Positions 26,232 to 35,302 of a stretch of DNA of 64,000 nt are shown one piece after another; position 1 is the first letter of the stretch; each line of letters begins with the position of its first letter. The notes beneath the pieces are model-generated. The model was given only the letters and a program-made list of their open reading frames with translations. It was not told the DNA's origin and made no database searches. Location of the stretch: contig CALAMI010000028.1 in the NCBI GenBank assembly GCA_937925685.1, forward strand, positions 49,666-113,665. The letters run 5' to 3'. The position numbers were made by a program, and so were the translations under genes. The stretch comes from Candidatus Binatia bacterium (GTDB taxonomy: Bacteria; Desulfobacterota; Binatia; HRBIN30).

Positions 26232-28442
26232 TTACCACAGTACCCACGGAGCATTGTTCACCACGCCCCCTGAAATCACGCGTATGAAGGAAGACGGGCT
26301 GACCAACGCCCCATGGAGAACAGCGTGGCGACGCACTGTGGCCGTACCTTGCGAGAAAACGGTGCCATGAACCACCGCGTTCGTCCGGACGTTGGCCGTT
26401 CCACCAACGAGAAGGAGCACCCGCTCTGCCGTGAGGCCACCAGGACCAGGGCTGATACCCTGCGTGATCAGTTTACTTCGCGGCCGCGCGTGGAAGTTTC
26501 CGCTAATCCGCAGGATCACCGCTGCAGTGTTAGTGTTCCCTTGAATGATCAATGTCTTCAACGGATTGATCGTCAGGGCGCCGTAGTCGATGACCACCAC
26601 CGATCCAGGGCTGGTGCTGTAGGGGGTAACGTCCAACGTTGTGTCGGTGGCAATGGTAACCGCCGGGTTAGTTGCGTTGGCTGGAAGTGACAACAGAGCT
26701 TGACGGCGCTGCTCAGCCTTATCCGAGGCACCCTGACAATCGGCAAGTAAAGGATTCAGCCCGGTGGTGTCCGTGCCACCGACGCACTGGCCCGTGGCGC
26801 TGAGCACCACCATACCACCGCTGGTGACGCAGGTGCCATTAACAATGCCAACGAACCCTATTTGAATCGGACCGGGACGAGCGACTGCGTTACCATCGAG
26901 CAAGGCGCTCCGACTCAGCCGAAGCGCCTCCACGCAAGCTGAACCGTCAAGCACCTGAGCCCCGGCGCCAATCTTCGCAGCGGCCATAGCCCCACCCGGC
27001 GCCTCGAGAAGCGCGTAGCCTTTGGGGCAGGCTGACACTGGCAACGGCGTATGCACGCAGGTTCCACCGCCGTCACAAGCATCGGAGGTGCACACCAGCC
27101 CATCGTCACACGGACTGCCCAAGGGCTCGAACTGGCACGTTGCACTGCAGCAGTCGCCACTCACTGCGTTACCATCATCGCATTGCTCCCCTGGCTCAAC
27201 CACGCCATTACCGCACGGTAGGGGCGTCGGAGTCGGCGTTGGGGTTGAAGTAGGAGTGGCCGTCTCGGTTGCTGTGGCGGTCACCGTCGGTGTCGCCGTA
27301 ACGGTCGGTGTCGGCGTAACCGTTGGCGTCTCGGTGGGAGTAGCTGTCTCCGTGGGCGTCGGTGTGTCGGTGGCTGTGGGTGTCTCCGTCGGCGTCTCGG
27401 TCGGCGTCGGGGTGTCGGTGGCAGTGGGTGTCTCCGTCGGCGTTTCGGTCGGCGTCGGGGTGTCGGTAGGTGTCTCGGTGGCGGTGGGTGTCTCCGTGGG
27501 CGTCTCGGTCGGCGTCGGGGTGTCGGTGGCCGTGGGCGTATTTGTCGGCGTTGCCGTTTCCGTAGGAGTGTGGGTTGGTGTGTCGGTCGGCGTATGGGTC
27601 GGCGTGGGGGTGTCGGTAGGGGTCATCGTCGGCGGCACGCCCTCGAAGTCGTACACCTCCTCCTCCTCGCTTACGGTTTGGATAGTAAACGCGTCCACGT
27701 TCCCGTCGAAACCGGTCCAACCACTACCCGCCTTGAACAAAATTCCGCCCAGCAACGCGCTCGGGTGTACCCCAATATTCGGGAAGCAGCCGATGATGAT
27801 CGCTAACGTGCACGGGCTCACCTGGGTGGCCGCACAGCCACCCACGCTGAGGCACGAATGGTTCGGCACACTGCCACTGGTTGCCCACCAACCATTCGCA
27901 TTTAGGTCCAATGTGTCCCAACTTTGCCAGACCCCGTTTTGCACGGGTTGACCTAGGCTGGTGGCCAGCGAAGGGTCGAACACGAGTCTCCCTTGAAATG
28001 ACATGTCAGAGTCGAACACGTCCTTGTCGTAAACGATCTGTAACGTCGGAACCACCATCGGACTGCCGCTCGTCTGGTACGTCGAATAACTCAGCTGTTG
28101 GAGATCACCCAATCGCAACGAGTTCCAAGCAGCCCGGCCAAACGCCATTGCATCCCCGGAGCTATTGACCTGCAAGCGAGCACTGCCAAAACCCAACGGC
28201 GGTACCCCCGGCCCAATGCTTTGAAAGTTTCCGCTCGCGCCCGTTCCTGATTCCACAAGAAACCCCCACCCCGCAGTATTGGAGGGCGAAACCACGATCG
28301 TTGCCGCCCTTAAACGACCGGCGGAACTCGCCAGAACTGCGAGCACAGTGGCAACCCCAACGCTGGTCAGACCAACGCCCCGCCACGTTCGTTCCGCCTG
28401 CAACCAGAAACGGTTCCTTCGGAAGCGAATTCCTTGTTCCAT
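26232..28442 (-). CDS. Large TPT-repeat surface protein with DUF4215-like and C-terminal beta domain
   Basis: A 736-residue exported protein. The signal peptide ends [10 protein letters not shown]. The N-terminal beta domain (about 48-270) closely matches its neighbour downstream ([31 protein letters not shown]). A TPTx stalk covers about 273-407. A Cys-rich module [16 protein letters not shown]...[18 protein letters not shown] follows. The last 250 residues have no cysteine-rich or sorting tail and form a separate beta domain ([33 protein letters not shown], then [29 protein letters not shown]), reminiscent of stacked-strand surface domains. AAAAGGGGGT precedes the ATG. Function is unknown; adhesion or matrix is a guess. 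Confidence 0.78.
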   Translation of the reverse strand: MEQGIRFRRNRFWLQAERTWRGVGLTSVGVATVLAVLASSAGRLRAATIVVSPSNTAGWGFLVESGTGASGNFQSIGPGVPPLGFGSARLQVNSSGDAMAFGRAAWNSLRLGDLQQLSYSTYQTSGSPMVVPTLQIVYDKDVFDSDMSFQGRLVFDPSLATSLGQPVQNGVWQSWDTLDLNANGWWATSGSVPNHSCLSVGGCAATQVSPCTLAIIIGCFPNIGVHPSALLGGILFKAGSGWTGFDGNVDAFTIQTVSEEEEVYDFEGVPPTMTPTDTPTPTHTPTDTPTHTPTETATPTNTPTATDTPTPTETPTETPTATETPTDTPTPTETPTETPTATDTPTPTETPTETPTATDTPTPTETATPTETPTVTPTPTVTATPTVTATATETATPTSTPTPTPTPLPCGNGVVEPGEQCDDGNAVSGDCCSATCQFEPLGSPCDDGLVCTSDACDGGGTCVHTPLPVSACPKGYALLEAPGGAMAAAKIGAGAQVLDGSACVEALRLSRSALLDGNAVARPGPIQIGFVGIVNGTCVTSGGMVVLSATGQCVGGTDTTGLNPLLADCQGASDKAEQRRQALLSLPANATNPAVTIATDTTLDVTPYSTSPGSVVVIDYGALTINPLKTLIIQGNTNTAAVILRISGNFHARPRSKLITQGISPGPGGLTAERVLLLVGGTANVRTNAVVHGTVFSQGTATVRRHAVLHGALVSPSSFIRVISGGVVNNAPWVLW
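27221..27626 (-). repeat. Degenerate 12-bp repeats encoding a second TPTx stalk
   Basis: The same kind of Thr-Pro-Thr-X coding repeat as at 24189-24660, here richer in TPTETPT and TPTP units. Higher-order copies of about 60-70 bases can be seen around 27360-27540. Confidence 0.88.
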
Positions 28443-28696
28443 AACTACCCCCTTTTCACCCGTAAAAGCACTCCATGAGGGAGCCTACCCACAATGACGA
28501 AACCCGTTGCAAGCTCACTTGCCAGAAACAACAGTGCCTGTCAAGCCGGCAAGCCTTTCTTCTCCCCTTCCCAATCTCGCCGACTTCAAGTAGAGGGGCG
28601 GCAGAACAATCGTTCATGCCGAAGCCGAAACAACACCCAGGCTCGGGGCTTCGGAGGAGTCTCGCACGAGCAAACACGAAGTAAGGAGGGGAATTT

Positions 28697-29287
28697 ATGA
28701 GGATGAACACGTGGTGGTTGAACGTTTCTGGGAGCTTCTGGTTGCTCATGGGCGTTAGCGTTCGCACCCTTGCCCTCGAACCTTATGCGGGGGTCGACCT
28801 TGGTATGGCCGCGCCCACGGAGAAGCTGCGGCGCACTGCTGACGTGGGCGGAGTTCTCGCTCTGCGCGGGGGCGTACGGTTGTTCACTCTAGCTGACAGT
28901 TTCACCCTAGGTTTTGAACTCACGCCGCAGTTCGCGGCCATGCCTCTCGACAGTGGCGTTTCCACAAAAGGGCGCAATGTCCAAAGTGTGTTCTCGCTCA
29001 CTGCCGGGCCACGCTTTGCACTCTATGACGACTACTTCGAAGTCTCGCTATCGAGCGGCGGAGGGTACTACACTCATACCTTCGGCGTCATCGATGATGA
29101 CGGGGGAGGTTGGTACCTCTCCGGAGCGCTGCAATACCGGCTAGGACAAGGCAACTTCCTTGGCCTATTCGCCCGCCGTGACGAAGCTCACATGCGGCCC
29201 GTAAAGGGGCCATCCACGGACCTCACCACCTACTTCACCGGGGGCTTGATCTTCCAACACGTATTTGCACCCGTCGGGAACGAGTGA
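28697..29287 (+). CDS. Small outer-membrane beta-barrel-like protein
   Basis: A 196-residue exported protein with AAGGAGGGG before the ATG. A signal segment (WWLNVSGSFWLLMGVSVRTLALE) is followed by alternating amphipathic strands: YAGVDLGMAAP, GGVLALRGGVRLFTL, TLGFELTPQFAAM, QSVFSLTAGPRFALY, YFEVSLSSGGGYYTHTFGV, WYLSGALQYRLGQGNFLGLFARRDE and a last LTTYFTGGLIFQHVF. This fits an eight-stranded OmpA/OmpW-size barrel. No precise family was recognised. It is divergent from the TPT-repeat surface gene. Confidence 0.65.
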   Translation: MRMNTWWLNVSGSFWLLMGVSVRTLALEPYAGVDLGMAAPTEKLRRTADVGGVLALRGGVRLFTLADSFTLGFELTPQFAAMPLDSGVSTKGRNVQSVFSLTAGPRFALYDDYFEVSLSSGGGYYTHTFGVIDDDGGGWYLSGALQYRLGQGNFLGLFARRDEAHMRPVKGPSTDLTTYFTGGLIFQHVFAPVGNE

Positions 29288-29446
29288 TGCCCAATAGCCC
29301 GCATTTCATCTTCCGTGTTTGAAGCACGTCTGCGATCCGTTAGCCTGCCCGTCAGCCCCGCTCCTTTGTCCGTGTTTCCATCTGCCTCCTACTAATTGGG
29401 GCGCAAGCAAACGGTCCCTGCCCCGAACATCGAGGCCTAAACTGAA

Positions 29447-31846
29447 ATGAACGAAGCTAGCTCTTTGCCTCGGCGCAAGCGGCGCTTGACAACGCTTCTA
29501 CGCTTTCTCTGGCAGCAGTTGCGGGGGATCCGCGAAGCAACCTTCCCGCCGCTGAGCGTCGCGCACTTGCCGCCGATGCGTGACGAGGTCGAAATCATCC
29601 GCGACCGACGCGGCGTGCCTCACATCTACGCACGCAACGAAACGGATCTTTACGCCACGCTGGGTTACCTCATGGCTGCCGATCGCTTCACGCAGCTGGA
29701 TCTGATCCGCCACCTGGGTGCGGGGCGGCTAACGGAACTCATTGGCAACATACGGTTCCCAGCTCGAAGCGCAGTGCTCCCAGGGCGTTCGTTGCTCGAT
29801 GTCGACGCCTTTATTCGCCCGCTCGACTTCGAGGATGCGAGCAAGCGGGACTACGAGCGGGCAGCCGTGCGGGCGCAAACTGTGCTCGAGGCCTTTGCCA
29901 CCGGAGTCAATGCGGCGCTTGCGGCGATGAACGGGATTTACCCCATCGATCACTTGCTTCTCGGCCCGGTTTACCCCTGGCAACCTTGGGATGCTTTGCT
30001 CGTAGCGCGCACCTGCGCCTTTTGTGTGGCCTTGGCTCCCCTCGATGTCGAACTCGTCGTCGACGCCGTGCGGGGAACTGTCGGAGACGAACTGGCTCGC
30101 CGCCTGTTTCCCGAGGCACCGTGGGACGAGGCACCCGCGCGGGTTCCAGGAGAAATCCCGGAGCCGGAGCCTCCGGTACACTTTGACGGTGTCGGCAGTA
30201 ACAACTGGGCCGTGGCCGGAGGGCGATCAAGTTCGAGGAAACCGCTTCTAGCCAACGACCCCCATGTCCCTTTTGTGCCCTTGCCCACTTTTTGGTACCA
30301 CGCCCACCTCGAATGCCCGCAGTATCGCATCCAGGGTGGGGTATTGCCCGGCTGTCCCGTCTTCCCTTACGGCCACAACGGGTTTCTTGCCTGGGGCGTC
30401 ACTACGGCATACCGCGATGCCTGGGACCTCTTCCGTATCCACCGGGCGGCCGACGACCCGACGAAGTACCGTACTGCTACCGGATGGCAAACCCTTCACC
30501 AGCATGTCGAACGGCACACCGTCCGCTTTGGCTCCGACGCCACTATCGAATGGGAGAGCTGTGCCCACGGAATTGTTTATCCGGGATGGAAACATCATGA
30601 CGGAGCCGACTTAGCGCTGCGCTACGTTCCCAGTGACTGCGCTGCTTTTTTCCACGGTTTTCTCCGCCTAGCCGAGGCTCGTACGGTCGCAGAGCATCGT
30701 GAGGCGCTCGTGGAAATCAATTTTGGGCCGTTCGACTTTAACCACATTTACGCGCACGTTGACGGCACGATTGCCTGGGAACCCTACGGGCAACTGGTAA
30801 CCCGTACTCGTAGCGGCCTGTTCGTGCGCGATGCTGACGACCCTCTAGCCGAGTGGAAGGGTATGCTCCCATTCAGCGCGAATCCGAAAATCATCAATCC
30901 TGCTTCAGGGTTCGTGGCAACGGCCAACTCCTTTACCGACGAAACCCAGAATCAATTGATCTCGAGCCGCACCCATGTTGAACCTCCCTACCGGCAACGG
31001 CGGATCGAAGCCTTTCTTTCTAGATACGACCGCCACTCCATCGAGTCCTTTTTCGCCCTTCAGTCGGACATTGAGAGCGACTACGGTACCATGCTGCGCC
31101 AAGTACTTTGCGCAGTAATTGCCCCACGTTATGCGCTCCACGATGGCACCCGGGGAGCCGCTTACGAAACTTTACGGACCTGGAGTGGGCGCTTCGACAC
31201 TTCGGAAGTCGCCCCCTCGATCCTTGCCTGGTGGCAGCGTGACCTGGCAGAAATTTGTTTTCTCAGCCTGCTTGGCCCCCAAGCCGGACGCCATTTTCTC
31301 CGCACCCGCCGAGCCATCCCGCGGCTTCACCGCCTCCTGCTGGATGCTAACGATCCTCTTCGAGAACCTGTCGAGAGCGCGACCAAACAAAGCCTCGAGG
31401 AGCTGATGCTGCGCGCTTTCGAACGTACCATCGAGCGACTCGAAAAGGCGCATGGCACCGACGTTCGGAAGTGGACGTGGGGCCGTGTCCATCGCATTCG
31501 CCTGGGCTTGTGGCTCGGCGAGCTACCTCTCATCGGCCGCTGGTTCCGAGCCTTAGAGGACAGCTTTCCAGGCGACCTTTATACCGTGAGCCCGAGCATA
31601 GCGTTCCCCATCGGGCACAATCTTCGCGCGTTCGTGGGTGCCACGAGCCGCTTTGTTTGCGACCTGGCTAGGCCCGACGAGGCGTACTTCGCACACTCCT
31701 CCGGGCCAAGCGCACACCCCCACAGCCGTTACTTTGCCTCCTGCACTGCGGAGTGGCGTCGCTTTACGTACTTCAAGTCTGCTCTCTGGCAACCGCACGA
31801 AATCCCCGACCCGGTGGAGCACATCGTCGTCCCACGCAGTTTCTAA
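29447..31846 (+). CDS. Penicillin acylase family (S45) N-terminal nucleophile hydrolase
   Basis: A 799-residue Ntn hydrolase of the family that includes penicillin, cephalosporin and acyl-homoserine-lactone acylases. The precursor should cut itself before Ser251 in GVGSNNW, making small and large chains. Family marks: EIIRDRRGVPHIYARNETDLYATLGYLMAADRFTQLDLIR (alpha chain), KPLLANDPHVPF, the FPYGHNGFLAWGVTTAYRD segment and VATANSFTDE. The substrate cannot be told. The basic N-terminus (PRRKRRLTTLLRFLWQQL) is not a clear signal peptide, so export is uncertain. A second S45 enzyme is encoded at 40114-42948. Confidence 0.9.
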   Translation: MNEASSLPRRKRRLTTLLRFLWQQLRGIREATFPPLSVAHLPPMRDEVEIIRDRRGVPHIYARNETDLYATLGYLMAADRFTQLDLIRHLGAGRLTELIGNIRFPARSAVLPGRSLLDVDAFIRPLDFEDASKRDYERAAVRAQTVLEAFATGVNAALAAMNGIYPIDHLLLGPVYPWQPWDALLVARTCAFCVALAPLDVELVVDAVRGTVGDELARRLFPEAPWDEAPARVPGEIPEPEPPVHFDGVGSNNWAVAGGRSSSRKPLLANDPHVPFVPLPTFWYHAHLECPQYRIQGGVLPGCPVFPYGHNGFLAWGVTTAYRDAWDLFRIHRAADDPTKYRTATGWQTLHQHVERHTVRFGSDATIEWESCAHGIVYPGWKHHDGADLALRYVPSDCAAFFHGFLRLAEARTVAEHREALVEINFGPFDFNHIYAHVDGTIAWEPYGQLVTRTRSGLFVRDADDPLAEWKGMLPFSANPKIINPASGFVATANSFTDETQNQLISSRTHVEPPYRQRRIEAFLSRYDRHSIESFFALQSDIESDYGTMLRQVLCAVIAPRYALHDGTRGAAYETLRTWSGRFDTSEVAPSILAWWQRDLAEICFLSLLGPQAGRHFLRTRRAIPRLHRLLLDANDPLREPVESATKQSLEELMLRAFERTIERLEKAHGTDVRKWTWGRVHRIRLGLWLGELPLIGRWFRALEDSFPGDLYTVSPSIAFPIGHNLRAFVGATSRFVCDLARPDEAYFAHSSGPSAHPHSRYFASCTAEWRRFTYFKSALWQPHEIPDPVEHIVVPRSF

Positions 31847-31859
31847 CCATCCTCGGGCT

Positions 31860-32759
31860 TTACTCGTGCAACTGCTGAAGATCAGGCCGCTTCAGCACCT
31901 CGATGAACTTCACCGCCGCCGGCGAAAGGTGGCGTCCTTTTTTATGAACAATCCCCAGTGGCCGCAAAATGGTTTCGTCAGCGAGCTGAACCACTCTGAT
32001 CGTTCCGTGCTCTACCTCGTATTTTACCGAAGCCAAAGGTACGATACTGATGCCTTGCCCGATCTCCACAGCACGCTTGATTGTCTCGATGTTGTCATAC
32101 TCGCCCACGTAACGCACATGAATTTGGCGATCACGGAACAACTGATCCAACGCCCGTCGCGTGGCCACTTCGCGCTCGTAGCCCACGAACGTTTCCCCAT
32201 CGAGACGCGACAAGGTCACCCGCTTCTGATCCGAGAGCGGATGATCCGGAGGGCACACCACCACGAGCTTGTCTTCCCGGAACGGCACAATTTGGATTTG
32301 TGGATGCTTCGACGGGTACGCCACAATGCCTAAGTCGATCCGGCCTGCAATGGTGTCTTCGTAAATCTTCGTCGGGCGCGAATACTCCACATGAACATTG
32401 ACCTGCGGGTACAACCGCAGATACTCCTTCAAGTACGGCGGCAGTTCATGCAGCCCCACACTGTAGACAATCGCAACCCGCAATGGCCCACAAACAATTT
32501 TCGCACTTTCCTGCAGTTCCGTTTCGATCTGGCGGTAGCGCTCCAAAATTTCCCGGCTGGCTCGGTAAAGAATTGCCCCCTCAGGCGTGGGCTTCGCTCC
32601 CGCACGGCTACGCTCGAGCAAACGGCACTGGTACTTCGTCTCCAAGTTGCGCAATTGCTGACTCACAGCAGACTGGGTAATGAAGTTTTGCGCCGCCGCC
32701 TGGGAAAAACTCCCGGTTTCCACAACATCGCAAAATACCTTGAGCGTTTCGATGTGCAT
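31860..32759 (-). CDS. LysR-type transcriptional regulator (CysB/CbbR-like)
   Basis: A 299-residue LysR regulator. The winged helix-turn-helix is at the N-terminus (MHIETLKVFCDVVETGSFSQAAAQNFITQSAVSQQLRNLE), and a two-lobed effector domain runs from about 90 (GPLRVAIVYSVGLHELPPYL, DLGIVAYPSKHPQIQIVPF). The ATG at 32759 starts exactly at the conserved LysR N-terminus; the frame is open further upstream but the extension is not family-like. Effector and targets are unknown. It converges on the S45 hydrolase with 13 bases between and is divergent from glmU. A candidate operator lies 15 bases upstream. Confidence 0.88.
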   Translation of the reverse strand: MHIETLKVFCDVVETGSFSQAAAQNFITQSAVSQQLRNLETKYQCRLLERSRAGAKPTPEGAILYRASREILERYRQIETELQESAKIVCGPLRVAIVYSVGLHELPPYLKEYLRLYPQVNVHVEYSRPTKIYEDTIAGRIDLGIVAYPSKHPQIQIVPFREDKLVVVCPPDHPLSDQKRVTLSRLDGETFVGYEREVATRRALDQLFRDRQIHVRYVGEYDNIETIKRAVEIGQGISIVPLASVKYEVEHGTIRVVQLADETILRPLGIVHKKGRHLSPAAVKFIEVLKRPDLQQLHE

Positions 32760-32773
32760 GCGTCGTATGTTAG

Positions 32774-32794
32774 TTGACCTGATGGGAAAGTCAA
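32774..32794. promoter_or_regulatory. Candidate LysR-type operator (TTGAC-N11-GTCAA)
   Basis: A perfect 5-bp inverted repeat with an 11-base spacer, 15 bases before the lysR start. LysR proteins bind T-N11-A sites within dyads of this spacing, so this is a likely autoregulatory site. It is not shown to control glmU, which begins more than 200 bases away. Confidence 0.5.
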
Positions 32795-33005
32795 TCAAGG
32801 CCGATGTTATCTTATATTCCTTGCGAGCGATGGTGCGTTGCCTGCCAGCCTCAGGAAAGAACAGCGCTCCTCCGCAGGCTACGATGTTACTGTCGTGGCT
32901 AGACACATGAAAAAGAAGCAGAGTACACAGATCTATCTTGAACAACCATGACTTGTCCTGTCAGATAAATGCATGTACGAACCTAAATTCTAAGGAGTGA
33001 AGATC

Positions 33006-34439
33006 ATGGCTACGCTCGAACACGTTGCGGCCGTACTACTCGCTGCGGGCCGCGGAACGCGGATGCGCACCCATCGACCTAAGGTGCTCCACGAGCTCGC
33101 GGGAGAGCCGCTGGTCACCTACCCACTTCGCCTGTTGCAAGAAGTGGGGGCGCAACCGATTGTGGTGGTGGTGAGTCCTGAGGCACAACGCATTCGCGAA
33201 GTCTGCGTTCCGTTCCGCTGCGAATTTGCCGTCCAACGACACCCGCGGGGAACGGGCGACGCGGTGAAGGCCGGCCTCGAGACGTTGTCGGACTATGGTG
33301 GGCTCATGCTCGTACTCCCAGCTGACTTGCCTCTTCTTTGCGCGAATACGCTGCACCGGCTCGTTGCCGTGCACGAAGCCCAACATGCGGCGCTCACGAT
33401 CCTCACACAGGTTGTCGAAGCCCCTACGGGTTTTGGCCGCGTGGTGCGCGACCGTGACGGCAACGTACTCCTTATTCGCGAGGAGCGCGACGCGAGCGAG
33501 GCCGAACGCCAAATCCGCGAGGTCAACGTGGGCGTGTACTGTGCGCAGGCTTCCGTGCTGCGCGGCTTTCTCGCTCGCTTGCGTCCCGACAATTCGCAGG
33601 GGGAACTCTACTTCACGGATGTCGTCGCTCTTACGCGCGCTGCTGGCCTACACGTGGCTGCAGCCACTGCGGCAAGCGACGAGGTGGCTCAGGTCAGTGA
33701 CCTCGCCGACCTCGCACGGTGCGAGCGGCTTTTGCGAGAACAGTCTGCCCGGCGTTGGATGTTGCACGGAGTCGCAATGGTAGACCCAGCAACGACGCAG
33801 ATCGGTCCACTGGTAGAATTGTCCCCGGATGTCGTCATCGGTCCGAACGTCATTCTCTACGGCCGCACAACCGTCGGCGAGGGGACACGACTCGACGGTA
33901 GCGCCCGCATCTTCAATTCACGCATTGGGAGACATTGCCACATCAAGTTCGGTGTTGTTATGGAGGAAACGGAACTTGCGGACGAAGTCGTCGTCGGGCC
34001 GTTCGCCCAACTCCGACCAGGAACGCGCCTTGGCCCCCGAGTTCACATTGGCGACTTCGTGGAGACAAAGAATGCCGTGCTCGGCGCCGGCGTCAAGGCC
34101 AACCACCTAGCCTACCTGGGCGATGTCGAAGTGGGCGAAGAAACCAATATCGGTGCCGGTACGATTACTTGCAACTACGACGGCTTCCGCAAACACAAAA
34201 CTGTGATCGGGGCGCGGGTGCAAGTCGGAAGCGACTCTCAACTCGTTGCCCCTGTGACCATTGGCGACGATGCTTACGTGGCCACAGGCACCACCGTGCG
34301 CAAGAACGTCACGGCGGGATCCCTGGTGTATAACCCCAAGGTCCAAAAGGAACGGCCTGGCTGGGTTCAAGCCCGTCGGTCGCGCGCAGCACAGGAAACC
34401 CAAGGGGGAGACGAACCCTCGGGTTCGCAACAGGACTAG
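33006..34439 (+). CDS. glmU: Bifunctional GlmU: glucosamine-1-P acetyltransferase / UDP-GlcNAc pyrophosphorylase
   Basis: Makes UDP-N-acetylglucosamine for peptidoglycan and LPS; cytoplasmic, 477 residues. The N-terminal uridyltransferase has LAAGRGTRMRTHRPKVL, HPRGTGDAV, LPADLPLL and GELYFTDVV. The C-terminal left-handed beta-helix acetyltransferase has IGPNVILYG, LRPGTRLGPRVHIGDFVETKNA, KANHLAYLGD and NIGAGTITCNYDG, with the catalytic histidine region intact. TAAGGAG lies nine bases before the ATG at 33006; a GTG at 32997 overlaps that site and is unlikely. glmS is not adjacent. Confidence 0.96.
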   Translation: MATLEHVAAVLLAAGRGTRMRTHRPKVLHELAGEPLVTYPLRLLQEVGAQPIVVVVSPEAQRIREVCVPFRCEFAVQRHPRGTGDAVKAGLETLSDYGGLMLVLPADLPLLCANTLHRLVAVHEAQHAALTILTQVVEAPTGFGRVVRDRDGNVLLIREERDASEAERQIREVNVGVYCAQASVLRGFLARLRPDNSQGELYFTDVVALTRAAGLHVAAATAASDEVAQVSDLADLARCERLLREQSARRWMLHGVAMVDPATTQIGPLVELSPDVVIGPNVILYGRTTVGEGTRLDGSARIFNSRIGRHCHIKFGVVMEETELADEVVVGPFAQLRPGTRLGPRVHIGDFVETKNAVLGAGVKANHLAYLGDVEVGEETNIGAGTITCNYDGFRKHKTVIGARVQVGSDSQLVAPVTIGDDAYVATGTTVRKNVTAGSLVYNPKVQKERPGWVQARRSRAAQETQGGDEPSGSQQD

Positions 34440-34534
34440 GAAGGTCTCGCAGCCGGCTCCTTCGCATAGAGCCGCCCGACATCGTGCCTGTGAGGCCGGC
34501 GTTCAGTTGCCGAAGCCGCTACTTCTCTGAGCCT

Positions 34535-35302
34535 TTAGTCGGTAAGTCGCGCCCAGCACAGCCAAACTATCATCAACGTGAGCGACACCAGCAGTGCAGC
34601 GAAGTCTAGCCCAGACAGGCCGTAGGTGCGAAAGCTCGTGCGCTGCCCTTGCCGCTGAAAACCTCTGGCTTCCAGAGCCATGGCCATCAAGTCGGCCCGT
34701 CGCAACGCGCCGATAAACACGGGTACGATCACCGGGAGGTAATGCCGTACGCGTTGAAACCAGTTTCCCCGATCGAAGTCGAAGCCACGGCAACGTTGTG
34801 CCTGAACAACCGAAAGAGCGGCGTCGACGAACACCGGTACGAGCCGAAACGCCAAGGTCATGGCAAACCCCAGTTTTGCTGGCACCCCCATCATCCGCAG
34901 TGCATCGGCAAACTCTTCGACCCGGGTGGTCGAAAGAAACAAAAGGCCCGCGGCGAAAAAGGCCGTGAGCCGACAAGCAGTGGCGAAGGCAAAACTCACC
35001 CCGTCCTCCCCCAAATGAATCGGCCCCCACGAAAGCCATGGTTCGCGGCTCTGGAAAAACAGGCTCCAGACCAAGAAAGTCATGAAAAACACCATCGTCA
35101 GGAGCCAGCGAAAGCGCCAGGCATTTGCCATCGCGCTACTGAGCCACCACAGAGCGGCAATCAGGCCGCCCAAAGCCAAACTCTGCAGTGGCCGCTCCGC
35201 CGTAAACGCGGCCACGAAGAAACAAAACACTCCCACAACTTTCACTAAAGGATGCAACCGGTGGAGCGGCGTATCGGCGTGGATGTAAAGACTGAGTTTC
35301 AT
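34535..35302 (-). CDS. ecfT: Energy-coupling factor transporter transmembrane protein EcfT
   Basis: A 255-residue membrane scaffold of an ECF vitamin/metal importer. Helices VKVVGVFCFFVAAFTA, WLLTMVFFMTFLVWSLFF and SGLDFAALLVSLTLMIVWLCWA are evident. The coupling motifs near the C-terminus are QAQRCRGFDFDRG and MALEARGFQRQGQRT; both contain the Ala-Arg/Gln-Arg-x-Gly type signature that docks on the ATPases. The start ATG overlaps the ecfA stop by four bases (ATGA). A much longer open frame extends upstream antisense-like through ecfA and is not real. Confidence 0.92.
   Translation of the reverse strand: MKLSLYIHADTPLHRLHPLVKVVGVFCFFVAAFTAERPLQSLALGGLIAALWWLSSAMANAWRFRWLLTMVFFMTFLVWSLFFQSREPWLSWGPIHLGEDGVSFAFATACRLTAFFAAGLLFLSTTRVEEFADALRMMGVPAKLGFAMTLAFRLVPVFVDAALSVVQAQRCRGFDFDRGNWFQRVRHYLPVIVPVFIGALRRADLMAMALEARGFQRQGQRTSFRTYGLSGLDFAALLVSLTLMIVWLCWARLTD

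Noticed and set aside
24189..27626. Possible CRISPR-like tandem repeats
   Set aside because: The units are 12-base coding repeats without unique spacers; no cas genes are nearby.
27022..27951. 309-codon plus-strand frame rich in VGVSVGV
   Set aside because: It is antisense to the TPT-repeat surface protein, which has a signal peptide, ribosome-binding site and recognisable domains.
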